Below, in pieces: positions 9,034-17,042 of a stretch of 64,000 nt of DNA (positions within the stretch are counted from its first letter, which is position 1; each line of letters begins with the position of its first letter). A model generated the notes under the pieces. The model was not told the origin of the DNA. It was given only the letters and a program-made list of their open reading frames with translations, and made no database searches. The stretch is from Shewanella sp. Isolate13 (GTDB taxonomy: Bacteria > Pseudomonadota > Gammaproteobacteria > Enterobacterales > Shewanellaceae), in the NCBI RefSeq assembly GCF_022398325.1, contig NZ_JAKEVD010000003.1, forward strand, positions 99,011 to 163,010, written 5' to 3'. A program made the translations under genes and the position numbers.

Positions 9034-9981
9034 TTAACTGATATAGCTCTGGCCTGCGTAAACCACGAAGTGCCTCAGTGCGAGTACGCCGAGAATCGTG
9101 CTACAAGAAACCGTGATTAAAAAGCCCTTTGTGTGACGCCAAGCTTTAGGTGCTAATGTACTGGCAAGGACTGGCACCACAAGGCCTAAGCCCACCACGC
9201 CAAGCCAAAATACACTGGCCCAAGTGCCGGTCGTGATTGCAGCGGTTGCCGCCTGAGCTGCAGGGCCCGAGAAATTAAGACCGACAAATAACAGAACGAG
9301 ACAGAGTGCTTCGTTAAAGGCCACTGGATATTCGATACGGTGCACCTGCTCGATACAATCTGACTCTTTCTTACTGAAGAACAGCGTTGCCACCAAGATG
9401 TTACCCGCAGAGCCCACAGACAAGGCAGAGGCCAAGAACAGCGCTGGTAATACCGCAGTGTTCAGGATTGGGTAACTGATCATCGCCGACAACAGAAAAC
9501 CTGTATATACGCCAACCCCCAGACCTAAGCCAAAAATCAGCTTATTCAGGCTATTCTCTAGCTGACGACAGACTTTCAGCGTTCCCGCAAGCCAAGGGGC
9601 ATATTGCAGAACCTGTTTTTCAAATACCAACGCCGCAAACACAAACACTAGCGGAATATAAACCAGCAGTGCAATTACCCCCCATGCCATCACTGACGTT
9701 AGGTTGTAGTTGAGCAGGATATGATAAAACTCAAATGGCTTCGTCAAGTCCAGCACCAGCAGCGCCATCCCCAAACAGATAGCCACAGGGCCTATCACCG
9801 CAGCAGCTTTAATGACAGGCAAACCTTCTGTCGGCTGACCACGACTCTGCTTGTACCATTTAAGGCCTATGGCCACCAGCATAGAGCCTGCTGACAGACC
9901 CGCCATAAACAAGTACACCGCGATGATCCAGTTCCACACTACCGGATCGTATTGCTCCATCGAGCCCCAGATATTATTCAT
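9034..9981 (-). CDS. psrC: Polysulfide/thiosulfate reductase membrane subunit PsrC (NrfD family)
   Basis: A 315-residue NrfD-type integral membrane protein with about eight to nine hydrophobic helices. In this complex it anchors PsrAB to the periplasmic face and oxidises menaquinol, passing electrons to the iron-sulfur subunit. The N-terminal helix motif 'AVYLFMAGLSAGSMLVA' (residues 21-37) is characteristic of NrfD/PsrC. Its ATG overlaps the psrB stop by 4 bases (ATGA), with GGAGG immediately upstream, so the two are translationally coupled. It is the last gene of psrABC, followed by a terminator. DMSO-reductase-type anchors (DmsC) are a less likely alternative because the NrfD pattern is clear. 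Confidence 0.93.
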   Translation of the reverse strand: MNNIWGSMEQYDPVVWNWIIAVYLFMAGLSAGSMLVAIGLKWYKQSRGQPTEGLPVIKAAAVIGPVAICLGMALLVLDLTKPFEFYHILLNYNLTSVMAWGVIALLVYIPLVFVFAALVFEKQVLQYAPWLAGTLKVCRQLENSLNKLIFGLGLGVGVYTGFLLSAMISYPILNTAVLPALFLASALSVGSAGNILVATLFFSKKESDCIEQVHRIEYPVAFNEALCLVLLFVGLNFSGPAAQAATAAITTGTWASVFWLGVVGLGLVVPVLASTLAPKAWRHTKGFLITVSCSTILGVLALRHFVVYAGQSYIS

Positions 9982-10550
9982 GCTTTGATCCCTCCTTTAC
10001 GGCTAGGAATACGGTAGACACGAGGCTCGGTGCCAAGGTTTACCTTCTGTTGGTAGTTAGGTTTTGTATCTAACACTCTGCGCACTTCGGAGCTCATATC
10101 ATTGGCATCACCAAACACCAGTGCTTGAGTTGGGCAAACCGTCACACAAGCAGGCTCTTCGCCGCGCGCTAGGCGCGTTTCTTTACAGAAGTCACACTTA
10201 TCTGGCACCCGTGTTTCTGGGTTAATGAATCGAACCTTGTAAGGGCAAGCCGCAACACAGTAGAGGCAGCCTACACACTTCTTCTCGTTAATAGAGACGA
10301 TGCCATCATCATTAACGTAAGCCGCCCCCGTAGGGCAAACCTTGACACAAGGAGCGTTCTCACACTGCTCACAAGAGACACGGTTATACTTAAAATGTAG
10401 GTGCGGAAAGTTGCCATAAGGCCCCTCGATTCTAACCTGAATGCGAGTCACCGACTCAGGCACATTGTTTTCACTGCGGCAAGCCACATTACACGCTTGG
10501 CAGCCAATGCACTTATTTTCATCGTGCACGAGAACATAACGCTTAGTCAT
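9978..10550 (-). CDS. psrB: Polysulfide/thiosulfate reductase iron-sulfur subunit PsrB
   Basis: A 190-residue ferredoxin-like protein with 16 cysteines in four [4Fe-4S] groups: Cys 14/17/20/24, 60/63/68/72, 92/95/98/102 and 119/122/135/139. This is the arrangement of DmsB/NrfC/PsrB subunits, which wire the quinol-oxidising membrane subunit to the molybdenum subunit in the periplasm. It has no signal peptide of its own, consistent with export in complex with the Tat-targeted PsrA. GGAG lies 6 bases before the ATG. It is 12 bases downstream of psrA and overlaps psrC by 4. Confidence 0.94.
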   Translation of the reverse strand: MTKRYVLVHDENKCIGCQACNVACRSENNVPESVTRIQVRIEGPYGNFPHLHFKYNRVSCEQCENAPCVKVCPTGAAYVNDDGIVSINEKKCVGCLYCVAACPYKVRFINPETRVPDKCDFCKETRLARGEEPACVTVCPTQALVFGDANDMSSEVRRVLDTKPNYQQKVNLGTEPRVYRIPSRKGGIKA

Positions 10551-10562
10551 AATTAACTCCGA

Positions 10563-12839
10563 TTAAATCTTGGCAATCTTGACACCGGTGGTATGCAAGT
10601 TCATACCCGTTACCGGAGAGGTCACATGTGGAAGTAAGTTACCGCAATGCACACCTTTACCGGTTGCACGAGCGAGTTCCTTGTTCTTTGAACCACAGCC
10701 CATATAGGCAAATACTGTGTCGGGTCGAATACCTGGGGTCACTAAGGCATGACCTTCTTCACTGCCGGTATCGTTATAGACACGGATCTTGTCACCATTG
10801 GCGATCTTCAATAGCCCCGCCGTGATGGGGTGGATCCAAACCGCATTATCTGACATCAGGTTTGCCAACATAGGTACGTTCTGGGTGCCAGCATTGGTAT
10901 GAACGGCGACCTTACCCTGAATGAAAAACAGCTCATCGGCCTTTTTCATCGTCACTTCGCGGTAGCGAATGACCCCACGACCCGGCGCCATTTTCTCGAC
11001 CTTGGCAGAACTCAACTCAATCTTGCCTGTCGGGGTTTTGAAGCTGAGCTGGCTGGCGTAAGTACCATCTTCATCGACAGCCTTAGCATTGGGGTAAGTA
11101 TTCACAAAGTCTCTCACCATGCCGCGCTCACGCAGCATTAGCGGCTTACCAAAGCTCACATAGCCGTCTTCTTTTATTTTTCTCAATAAGTCAAAGTCAC
11201 GCTGTACTTGGAACAGTTGCAAGGTTTCCATGTTCTCCCAAGGGAAGTACTGGCCTTGACCGAGTCTGTCAGCAAGCTCTTTCCAAATTAACCAGCTCGG
11301 CTTAGTGTCACCAATGGTTTCAACCACACGTTGACGCACATAGTAGGCAGGATTCTTACCCGACTTATCGGCAATCTCTTCATCGCGCTCAAGGTAGGTA
11401 GACTCAGGGAGGAAGACGTCGGCATAGGCCGCGCTCTCACTGATATAGATGTCACACGCCACCACAAAATCAAGCTTTTGCATGGTTTTAACGATACGCG
11501 CTCTATCTGTCATGGTTTGCATAGGGTTAGTACGGCTCATCACCCACGCACGTAGCTGATAAGGAGTCGCGTCCAGTGTAGAGTCAAGAATCGTCTGGTA
11601 AATGCCCCCCGAAGACCAAGTTAACGCATACTGCTCATCCACCATATCGATACGCTTAGCATCAATTTTTGGCATGCCATCGACACCCGGCTTAGCGAGG
11701 GTCGGCGCAACTGGCTCACCGGCAAACTTGTTATAGCTCGAGGCTTTCTTACCAAAGTACAAGCCGCCTTTACGCTCGATGTTACCAATCAATACGTTGG
11801 CAGCGTATAGCGCACGGCGCATCTCAAACTCTTCGGTGGTAAACGATGAACGGTGACCAAAATCCACCATGGCATGTGGCGCCGCCGCAGCGTATTCATG
11901 GGTAATGCGGCGAATATCTTCGGCAGGCACGTCACTGATAGACTCGGCCCACTCAGGTGTGTAGACTTTAACTTCTTTAGCGAACTCTTCGAATCCCGAA
12001 ACATACTGGGCAACGAACGCTTTATCGTATAAATCGTCTTCAATCAAAACATGACATATCGCCAATGCGACAGCAACATCGGTACCCGGCTTAATCGCGT
12101 ACCACTCATCGGCCTTATCCGCCACAATCGAGAAGCGTGGTTCGAACACCACCAGCTTTGCGCCCTTCTCCATCTGTGCATTCATCATGCCTCTGGTTTC
12201 CGACATATTAATGCCTTCATAGAGGTTATGACCGAAGTTGATGATGTACTTAGAGTTGCTTAAGTCACGCTTAATCTTGCCACCAAACATCGCTTTCGCA
12301 GCGATAACATAACTGCCTGGGCAGGTCGACGCGTGAGTAAAGGTGTTTGGACTGCCAAAGGCCTTGGCTAAATGGAAAAGGTGCCCCGATAGTGAGCCTG
12401 ATTTAGATGAGAAAGCGACAGTCTCTGCGCCATGCTCAGCTTTAATCTTATTAAGATTCTGCGCAATCAGCTCATAGGCTTCATCCCACTCAATCTCTTG
12501 CCAGTTGCCTTCACCGCGCTCACCAACACGCTTCAATGGCTTAACGATTCGCTGTTTATCATATAGCTGGCTATGACCCGCACCACCACGAGCACAAACG
12601 GCGCCACCAAATGACTTAGCATTTTTGTTACCGAGAATCGATACGTTCTTGCCGTTGACGACACGTGCCGATATCGGGCAGCGAGTCGAACACATCTCAC
12701 AAATACTTGCGACAGACTCTGCGCTACCTTGCAGTTGTGAATCCCCAAAGGCTGCTAAAGAGCCTGGCAGCGTTGCTAATGCGCAAGTCGCTGTGCCGGC
12801 TCCGGCCCCTTTGATAAAGGTTCGCCGATCTAGTTTCAT
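10563..12839 (-). CDS. psrA: Thiosulfate/polysulfide reductase catalytic subunit PsrA/PhsA
   Basis: A 758-residue molybdopterin oxidoreductase of the DMSO reductase superfamily. It begins with a twin-arginine signal (D-R-R-T-F-I-K-G, residues 4-11) followed by a hydrophobic stretch to about residue 31, so it is Tat-exported. One [4Fe-4S] site is made by Cys 47, 50, 54 and 82. The molybdenum ligand is Cys 173 in S-T-C-P-G-S, as in PsrA/PhsA. The C-terminal molybdopterin-binding domain (V-H-T-N-A-G-T-Q, about residue 645) is complete. It reduces thiosulfate and/or polysulfide to sulfide with quinol electrons. Substrate preference cannot be decided from sequence, but the adjacent thiosulfate-type sensor favours thiosulfate. 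GGGAG precedes the ATG. First gene of psrABC. Confidence 0.93.
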   Translation of the reverse strand: MKLDRRTFIKGAGAGTATCALATLPGSLAAFGDSQLQGSAESVASICEMCSTRCPISARVVNGKNVSILGNKNAKSFGGAVCARGGAGHSQLYDKQRIVKPLKRVGERGEGNWQEIEWDEAYELIAQNLNKIKAEHGAETVAFSSKSGSLSGHLFHLAKAFGSPNTFTHASTCPGSYVIAAKAMFGGKIKRDLSNSKYIINFGHNLYEGINMSETRGMMNAQMEKGAKLVVFEPRFSIVADKADEWYAIKPGTDVAVALAICHVLIEDDLYDKAFVAQYVSGFEEFAKEVKVYTPEWAESISDVPAEDIRRITHEYAAAAPHAMVDFGHRSSFTTEEFEMRRALYAANVLIGNIERKGGLYFGKKASSYNKFAGEPVAPTLAKPGVDGMPKIDAKRIDMVDEQYALTWSSGGIYQTILDSTLDATPYQLRAWVMSRTNPMQTMTDRARIVKTMQKLDFVVACDIYISESAAYADVFLPESTYLERDEEIADKSGKNPAYYVRQRVVETIGDTKPSWLIWKELADRLGQGQYFPWENMETLQLFQVQRDFDLLRKIKEDGYVSFGKPLMLRERGMVRDFVNTYPNAKAVDEDGTYASQLSFKTPTGKIELSSAKVEKMAPGRGVIRYREVTMKKADELFFIQGKVAVHTNAGTQNVPMLANLMSDNAVWIHPITAGLLKIANGDKIRVYNDTGSEEGHALVTPGIRPDTVFAYMGCGSKNKELARATGKGVHCGNLLPHVTSPVTGMNLHTTGVKIAKI

Positions 12840-12966
12840 GATAAATCTCCCAATGACAGTTGTCCTTAGGAGAGCTATAGATGAAGCCCTGAGTTAACTG
12901 CTGAACACAATCAACTTATTTCCTAAGGTTTTCATCATTGTTATTGAGGAGAGTGATATTGGATAT

Positions 12967-12980
12967 TGTGGTAAACCACA
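12967..12980. promoter_or_regulatory. Promoter-proximal palindrome, candidate ThsR operator
   Basis: TGTGGTAAACCACA: perfect 6-bp arms TGTGGT / ACCACA around AA, within an 18-base identity shared with the upstream copy (ATTGTGGTAAACCACATA). The centre is about 134 bases before the psrA start codon. Assignment to the neighbouring NarL/FixJ-type regulator is inference from position and duplication. Confidence 0.6.
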
Positions 12981-13004
12981 TACCGGATGTGAGAACGCGG
13001 CGTT

Positions 13005-13020
13005 TGTGAAGCAATTCACA
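13005..13020. promoter_or_regulatory. Perfect CRP-type binding site upstream of psrA
   Basis: TGTGA-AGCAAT-TCACA matches the CRP consensus half-sites exactly with the standard 6-base spacer. CRP controls anaerobic respiration in Shewanella, so a role at psrABC is expected. Actual binding is inferred. Confidence 0.7.
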
Positions 13021-13060
13021 GTTCAAATTTGCACCAACACAGCGAAGTGAAGGTGTAAAT

Positions 13061-13074
13061 TGTGGTAAACCACA
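13061..13074. promoter_or_regulatory. Promoter-distal palindrome, candidate ThsR operator
   Basis: Second exact copy of TGTGGTAAACCACA, 94 bp from the first, close to nine turns of B-DNA, so both face the same side of the helix. The flanking bases AT and TA are also identical. Confidence 0.6.
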
Positions 13075-13183
13075 TAAAGACAAAAAGGTTAACATTTTGC
13101 TGGCTGCAGCATGTTTTCGATACAAAATGTGCGCCGAAATAGCCGCACATCCTCGTCAGAAAAACAGTGTAATCATGCTTAAA

Positions 13184-14968
13184 TTACACCTCGATTGGCG
13201 CCTCGCTGCCGCGCTTTTTCAAGCTCAGCATTGCTACGCTGCCCGATACGCCATCGTCACGGTTGCTTAGCATGAAGTGACCACCATGGTCGTTAATCAC
13301 CTCTTTACAAATAGCGAGTCCTAGACCTAAACCGTCCACCTTTGTGGTATAGAAGGTCGCCATAAGCGTATCGGAGTCCATCGCTAAACCTTGGCCATTA
13401 TCGCTAATACGCACATTGACCTGAGACTCTTTAAAGTCCAGCTCAATGTGGATTTTCCCCGAGCGGGAATTCTCGCTGTCGGCAATCGCATCTAAACTAT
13501 TCTTGATAAGGTTTATTAGTACCTGCAGTAGGCCAACACGGTCAGCGGTGATAAAGAAGGGCTCGCCTTTTATCTGGGTATTAATCTGAATCTCTCGTCT
13601 GGCTAACTCAAGCCTTAATAGTGAAATACTCTCCTCGACTAAGGTAAGAATATTCACATCGACCATCACCGCCTCACGACGCTTAAGTAGGCCTCGAATA
13701 CGATGTACCACCTCACCTGCACGAGTCGATTGCTTATGGATTTTTTCTAAGAGTTCGATGCAAGACTCCACATCGGCTTGCTGCTTTCCTTGCAAGCGCA
13801 TGATACCGCCTTCGCTATAACTGGTAATCGCTGCAATTGGCTGATTGATCTCATGGGCCAAGCCTGCACCAATCTCTCCCACAATAGAGGCACTCTGTAA
13901 ACGCTCAAGCGCCACGGCTTGCTGTTTCAGTTGGCGCTCAGACTCGATTAATGAGCTACTCTTTTGGTGGAAGCGATACTCGATCCATAGGTGATAAAGC
14001 GTGGCGACAATAAATACTAAAACAGACAGGATCCCCCAGTGACGATTCTCCTCTAGCCATTTCTTCACCGCCTCCCAGCGACTACTGTCGGGAGACTTAA
14101 CATGCAACTCCTTAAATAACTTGATCACGGCAAGCTGACTAATAGGAGAGGTCCAGCCCTTAAGTTGCGCCTCGATCGCCGCTGGTGAATCCGAATGCAG
14201 ATCGAGTAAAGCTTGGGTGATCTCCTTGCTCAGTTCAGTGCTAACGCTCTCTGTCGCAGCAAATGACCAGTTCGGATACAGGGTGGTACTGCATTGGCAC
14301 TCAACCCCATCGGGGCGACTCGGGTTCAACACTCGAAAATCGCTACTTTTAAGCACCCCACGCGCCACCATATCCTCTAAGGTACACAAGGGGGTGATGG
14401 CCGCGTCCACATTGCCGTCGCGCACTTGATAGAGCAAAGGGTCGAGTGGGAAGCCTAAAAACTTAGTCTCACCAAAAAAGGTATCAGGATCCATACCTAA
14501 ACCATGCATCAAGCCTACGGTTGCTTGATAGCCCCCCAGCGCATGAGGATCACTCGCCGCTACCACCTTGCCTTTTAAGTCATACAGGGTGCGATAGTTA
14601 CTATCAGCCTTAACAATTATCGCCGAGCCAATAGCCGAGGTGGTACCGTTATGGCGCTTAGAGCGCATCGTCGCTAACCAAGACAGAGGATATTGATTAG
14701 AGAGGTATAGATATTGTCCTGGGTTAGTAATGATAAACTGAATTTGCCCTAACTCCATCGCTAGGTTTAGCGCCTTAAAGTTTCCCGGATACACATGAAA
14801 CTCGGCATTGGGCACCTGCTCATTAAGATACTCCATCATGGGCGTCCAACGCTCCACGGCCTGCTGATGCCCCCAGTTTGCTAACACGCCCACGTAGAAC
14901 TGCTGTGGCTTAGACCAAGCCACCGATGAGAATAAAAGCACACATATACAAAGCAACAGTCGAGACAA
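13184..14968 (-). CDS. thsS: Sensor histidine kinase ThsS/TtrS type (PhnD-like sensor domain)
   Basis: A 594-residue kinase. Residues 1-19 are a signal peptide. About 20-300 form a PhnD/periplasmic-binding-like domain ('VGVLANWGHQQAVERWTPMM'). A single membrane helix lies near 312-331, then a coiled linker. The H box is G-L-A-H-E-I-N-Q-P with phospho-acceptor His 372, the N box is L-I-N-L-I-K-N-S-L-D, and the G boxes are S-D-N-G-Q-G-L and G-L-G-L-G-L. This is the TtrS/ThsS architecture that senses tetrathionate or thiosulfate in the periplasm. ThsS/ThsR of Shewanella halifaxensis responds to thiosulfate and sits beside phsA, as here. The start is TTG: a TAA stop lies directly before it in frame and AAGGAA is 6 bases upstream. 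The exact ligand is inferred. Confidence 0.85.
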   Translation of the reverse strand: MSRLLLCICVLLFSSVAWSKPQQFYVGVLANWGHQQAVERWTPMMEYLNEQVPNAEFHVYPGNFKALNLAMELGQIQFIITNPGQYLYLSNQYPLSWLATMRSKRHNGTTSAIGSAIIVKADSNYRTLYDLKGKVVAASDPHALGGYQATVGLMHGLGMDPDTFFGETKFLGFPLDPLLYQVRDGNVDAAITPLCTLEDMVARGVLKSSDFRVLNPSRPDGVECQCSTTLYPNWSFAATESVSTELSKEITQALLDLHSDSPAAIEAQLKGWTSPISQLAVIKLFKELHVKSPDSSRWEAVKKWLEENRHWGILSVLVFIVATLYHLWIEYRFHQKSSSLIESERQLKQQAVALERLQSASIVGEIGAGLAHEINQPIAAITSYSEGGIMRLQGKQQADVESCIELLEKIHKQSTRAGEVVHRIRGLLKRREAVMVDVNILTLVEESISLLRLELARREIQINTQIKGEPFFITADRVGLLQVLINLIKNSLDAIADSENSRSGKIHIELDFKESQVNVRISDNGQGLAMDSDTLMATFYTTKVDGLGLGLAICKEVINDHGGHFMLSNRDDGVSGSVAMLSLKKRGSEAPIEV

Positions 14969-15197
14969 TTAAAGTTCCTTAAAAATCAACGCCACTCGTT
15001 ATTTACCAATAAAGCCATCACACATCAGTTTTAAGCGCTCACTCAGGTAAAAGTGGAGTCATGTTATTTAGCAATAGCTTACGCTAGCCTTGGAATTTAA
15101 GAGCGTGATGCAATTCATGCTTTATAGATTATTGTTGGATTAAAGCGGCGAACTGGGATATCTATCATCTAAACACCAATAAACATAAGGGGTCTTC

Positions 15198-15809
15198 GTG
15201 CAACAGCAGCTCAATGGGCCAGTCTATCTCGTTGATGACGATGAGGCGATTATCGACTCGATCGGCTTTCTGATGGAAGGCTATGGCTATAAGCTCAGTA
15301 GCTTTAACTGTGGCGATCGCTTTTTGGCCGAGGTCGACTTAAGCCAGGCTGGATGCGTGATTTTAGATGCGCGTATGCCCGGGCTAACCGGGCCTCAGGT
15401 ACAGCAACTACTCAGTGATGCTAAGAGCCCACTGGCCGTAATCTTCTTGACCGGGCATGGCGATGTGCCTATGGCTGTGGATGCCTTTAAAAATGGCGCC
15501 TTTGACTTCTTCCAAAAACCGGTTCAGGGTAGCTTACTATCGCAATCAATCGCCAAAGGGCTAGCTTACAGTACTGAGCAACACCAAAAACGCACTAACC
15601 AAGACTTAATTGATACCCTGTCTGAACGGGAAGCTCAGATTTTCCAGCTAGTGATTGCAGGCAACACCAATAAACAGATGGCAAATGAGCTGTGCGTGGC
15701 AATTAGAACCATCGAAGTTCACCGCTCAAAACTAATGACGAAACTAGGAGTGAATAACTTAGCTGAACTCGTCAAACTTGCCCCACTACTCACTCATAAG
15801 TCTGAATAG
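15198..15809 (+). CDS. thsR: FixJ/NarL-family response regulator ThsR
   Basis: A 203-residue two-domain regulator. The receiver has the acidic triad D-D-D at 13-15, phospho-acceptor Asp 57 (V-I-L-D-A-R-M-P-G), the switch Thr in F-L-T-G-H-G-D and the conserved Lys in F-Q-K-P-V. The C-terminal LuxR-type helix-turn-helix starts near residue 139 (L-S-E-R-E-A-Q-I-F) and contains N-K-Q-M-A-N-E-L and V-E-V/I-E-V-H-R-S-K. The start is GTG with AAGGGG 6 bases upstream. It is divergent from thsS (229 bp between them) and would activate psrABC once phosphorylated by ThsS. Tetrathionate-type TtrR is the alternative name. The neighbouring psrABC rather than ttrABC favours the thiosulfate type. Confidence 0.85.
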   Translation: MQQQLNGPVYLVDDDEAIIDSIGFLMEGYGYKLSSFNCGDRFLAEVDLSQAGCVILDARMPGLTGPQVQQLLSDAKSPLAVIFLTGHGDVPMAVDAFKNGAFDFFQKPVQGSLLSQSIAKGLAYSTEQHQKRTNQDLIDTLSEREAQIFQLVIAGNTNKQMANELCVAIRTIEVHRSKLMTKLGVNNLAELVKLAPLLTHKSE

Positions 15810-15827
15810 GTTTATCGAAGGTAATGG

Positions 15828-16736
15828 CTAGCCATTAAAGTTGTGGTACCAGTCTCTAACTCGGGGGAAATGGTCGTTCACCGCATCTTTGTGGGTGAGC
15901 ATCCCGCCATGATCATAGTCGTGCTTAAAGCCCTGCTTTTTTGACAACAAGGTATAATCAACCTGCTTAATTTGACACTCAGCAATCATCCGCTTTACAT
16001 CACTTGGATTACCTAACACAGTATCGCCTTTCGCCGCGATGAACCAAGATTTAGGCCAATTGGCACGACTTGCCGCCTGTTGATAATCGAAGCCGTCATC
16101 ACTGTCGATCCACTTACCTCGTACCCAATCGATACTCTGGCGTAATGATGCCCGTGACTCATTATCCATGCCTATTTTCAATTTATCGGCAGGCAGGTAG
16201 CCACTGCGCCAAGCGATTATCGGTGCGACCTTATTCCAAATAAGATCGACACTGAGCCACTTCTTAACCGACTTGACCTCGATGCGACGCTTACTACCAA
16301 ATGTCACCAAGGAGGCAACCGTTCCTTGTAGGCTGCTGTAACGTGCAATAGCACTGGCCATTAACACCCCGCCCCAAGAGTGAGCACACCAATGCACCCG
16401 CTCAACCTTAGGGTGAAGCGATAAAATATACTGCTGAATTAAGGGGAGCTGCTCTCGAATTACTTCACCTTGACCGGCTTTAAAACCACGAGCGAGTTTT
16501 GGCTCGCTCAGGCCTCGACCAAGGGTATCCAATACATACACCACCACGCCCGAGTCCGCCAAATAACAGCCAAGCCCCTTGCCTGAATCACTGTAAAACA
16601 CGCGCCCATTTGACATGGCACCATGCAGCATCAGCACAGGCGGTTTACTCATGTCAGCATGAACTGGCGTTATCTGCCTTAAATGCAGATGACCATGGTT
16701 GTAGGGAATATAGAGGGATTTTTGCTGAATATTCAA
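15828..16736 (-). CDS. Alpha/beta-hydrolase fold protein
   Basis: A 302-residue soluble hydrolase. The oxyanion region H-G-A-M-S is at 39-43, the nucleophile elbow A-H-S-W-G-G gives Ser 120, and the likely acid and base are Asp 238 (A-K-G-D-T) and His 276 (D-Y-D-H-G-G), a full catalytic triad. The first Gly of the usual G-x-S-x-G is Ala, which is tolerated in the fold. No signal peptide is visible. The substrate cannot be inferred and lipase, esterase or other acyl-hydrolase activity are all possible. It is convergent with thsR (18 bp apart). A 16-bp perfect palindrome (15822-15837) spans its stop codon. Confidence 0.8.
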   Translation of the reverse strand: MNIQQKSLYIPYNHGHLHLRQITPVHADMSKPPVLMLHGAMSNGRVFYSDSGKGLGCYLADSGVVVYVLDTLGRGLSEPKLARGFKAGQGEVIREQLPLIQQYILSLHPKVERVHWCAHSWGGVLMASAIARYSSLQGTVASLVTFGSKRRIEVKSVKKWLSVDLIWNKVAPIIAWRSGYLPADKLKIGMDNESRASLRQSIDWVRGKWIDSDDGFDYQQAASRANWPKSWFIAAKGDTVLGNPSDVKRMIAECQIKQVDYTLLSKKQGFKHDYDHGGMLTHKDAVNDHFPRVRDWYHNFNG

Positions 16737-16904
16737 TGGCTAACACTCTTATTGTTTTTTAACTAAGCTACTGAAATACTAGCCTAAAAACAAGAGTAAA
16801 GACTCTAACAAAGTGTTCAATACCGTCGGCGGAACCTGCCTTAAAACGCGATAAGGTTGAAATCAATCAAAGGGATCAAGATGATAGCTGTCTCTTTTAA
16901 ACAT

Positions 16905-16934
16905 AAAAAAGCTCATAACAAAATTGCTATGAGC
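16905..16934 (-). terminator. Probable rho-independent terminator of serB
   Basis: On the minus strand GCTCATAGCAA pairs with TTGTTATGAGC (one mismatch) and is followed by six U. It lies about 110 bases past the serB stop, beyond the tandem repeat. Confidence 0.7.
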
Positions 16935-16950
16935 CTCAAAACGTAACGCC

Positions 16951-16997
16951 TAGTGTTAACGCTAAAATTAGTGTTAACGCTAAAATTAGTATTAACG
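16951..16997. repeat. Short tandem repeat, 18-bp unit, about 2.6 copies
   Basis: Unit TAGTGTTAACGCTAAAAT at 16951-16968 and 16969-16986 is identical; a third partial copy (TAGTATTAACG) ends at 16997. Each unit contains the dyad AGTGTTAACGCT. Confidence 0.85.
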
Positions 16998-17042
16998 ATC
17001 GGATTTGATAGCTAATGTCTAATATCTAGCACCATCTACCCG

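Larger units (their letters stand above)
12840..13183. promoter_or_regulatory. psrABC control region between thsS and psrA
   Basis: A 344-bp gap between the 3' end of thsS and psrA. It contains two identical palindromes (12967-12980 and 13061-13074), a perfect CRP-type site between them (13005-13020), and an imperfect inverted repeat AATTTGCACC / GGTGTAAATT (13026-13035 and 13052-13061). No ORF with a ribosome binding site is present. I could not pick a single convincing -35/-10 pair. Confidence 0.8.
16737..17042. other. 306-bp region downstream of serB
   Basis: Contains the serB terminator (16905-16934) and an 18-bp tandem repeat (16951-16997) between that terminator and serB. The rest is upstream sequence of the hydrolase gene. 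No ORF was recognised. Confidence 0.6.

Noticed and set aside
15822..15837. Perfect 16-bp palindrome TAATGGCTAGCCATTA at the end of the hydrolase gene
   Set aside because: It spans the stop codon and lacks a U-run, so neither terminator nor operator can be supported.
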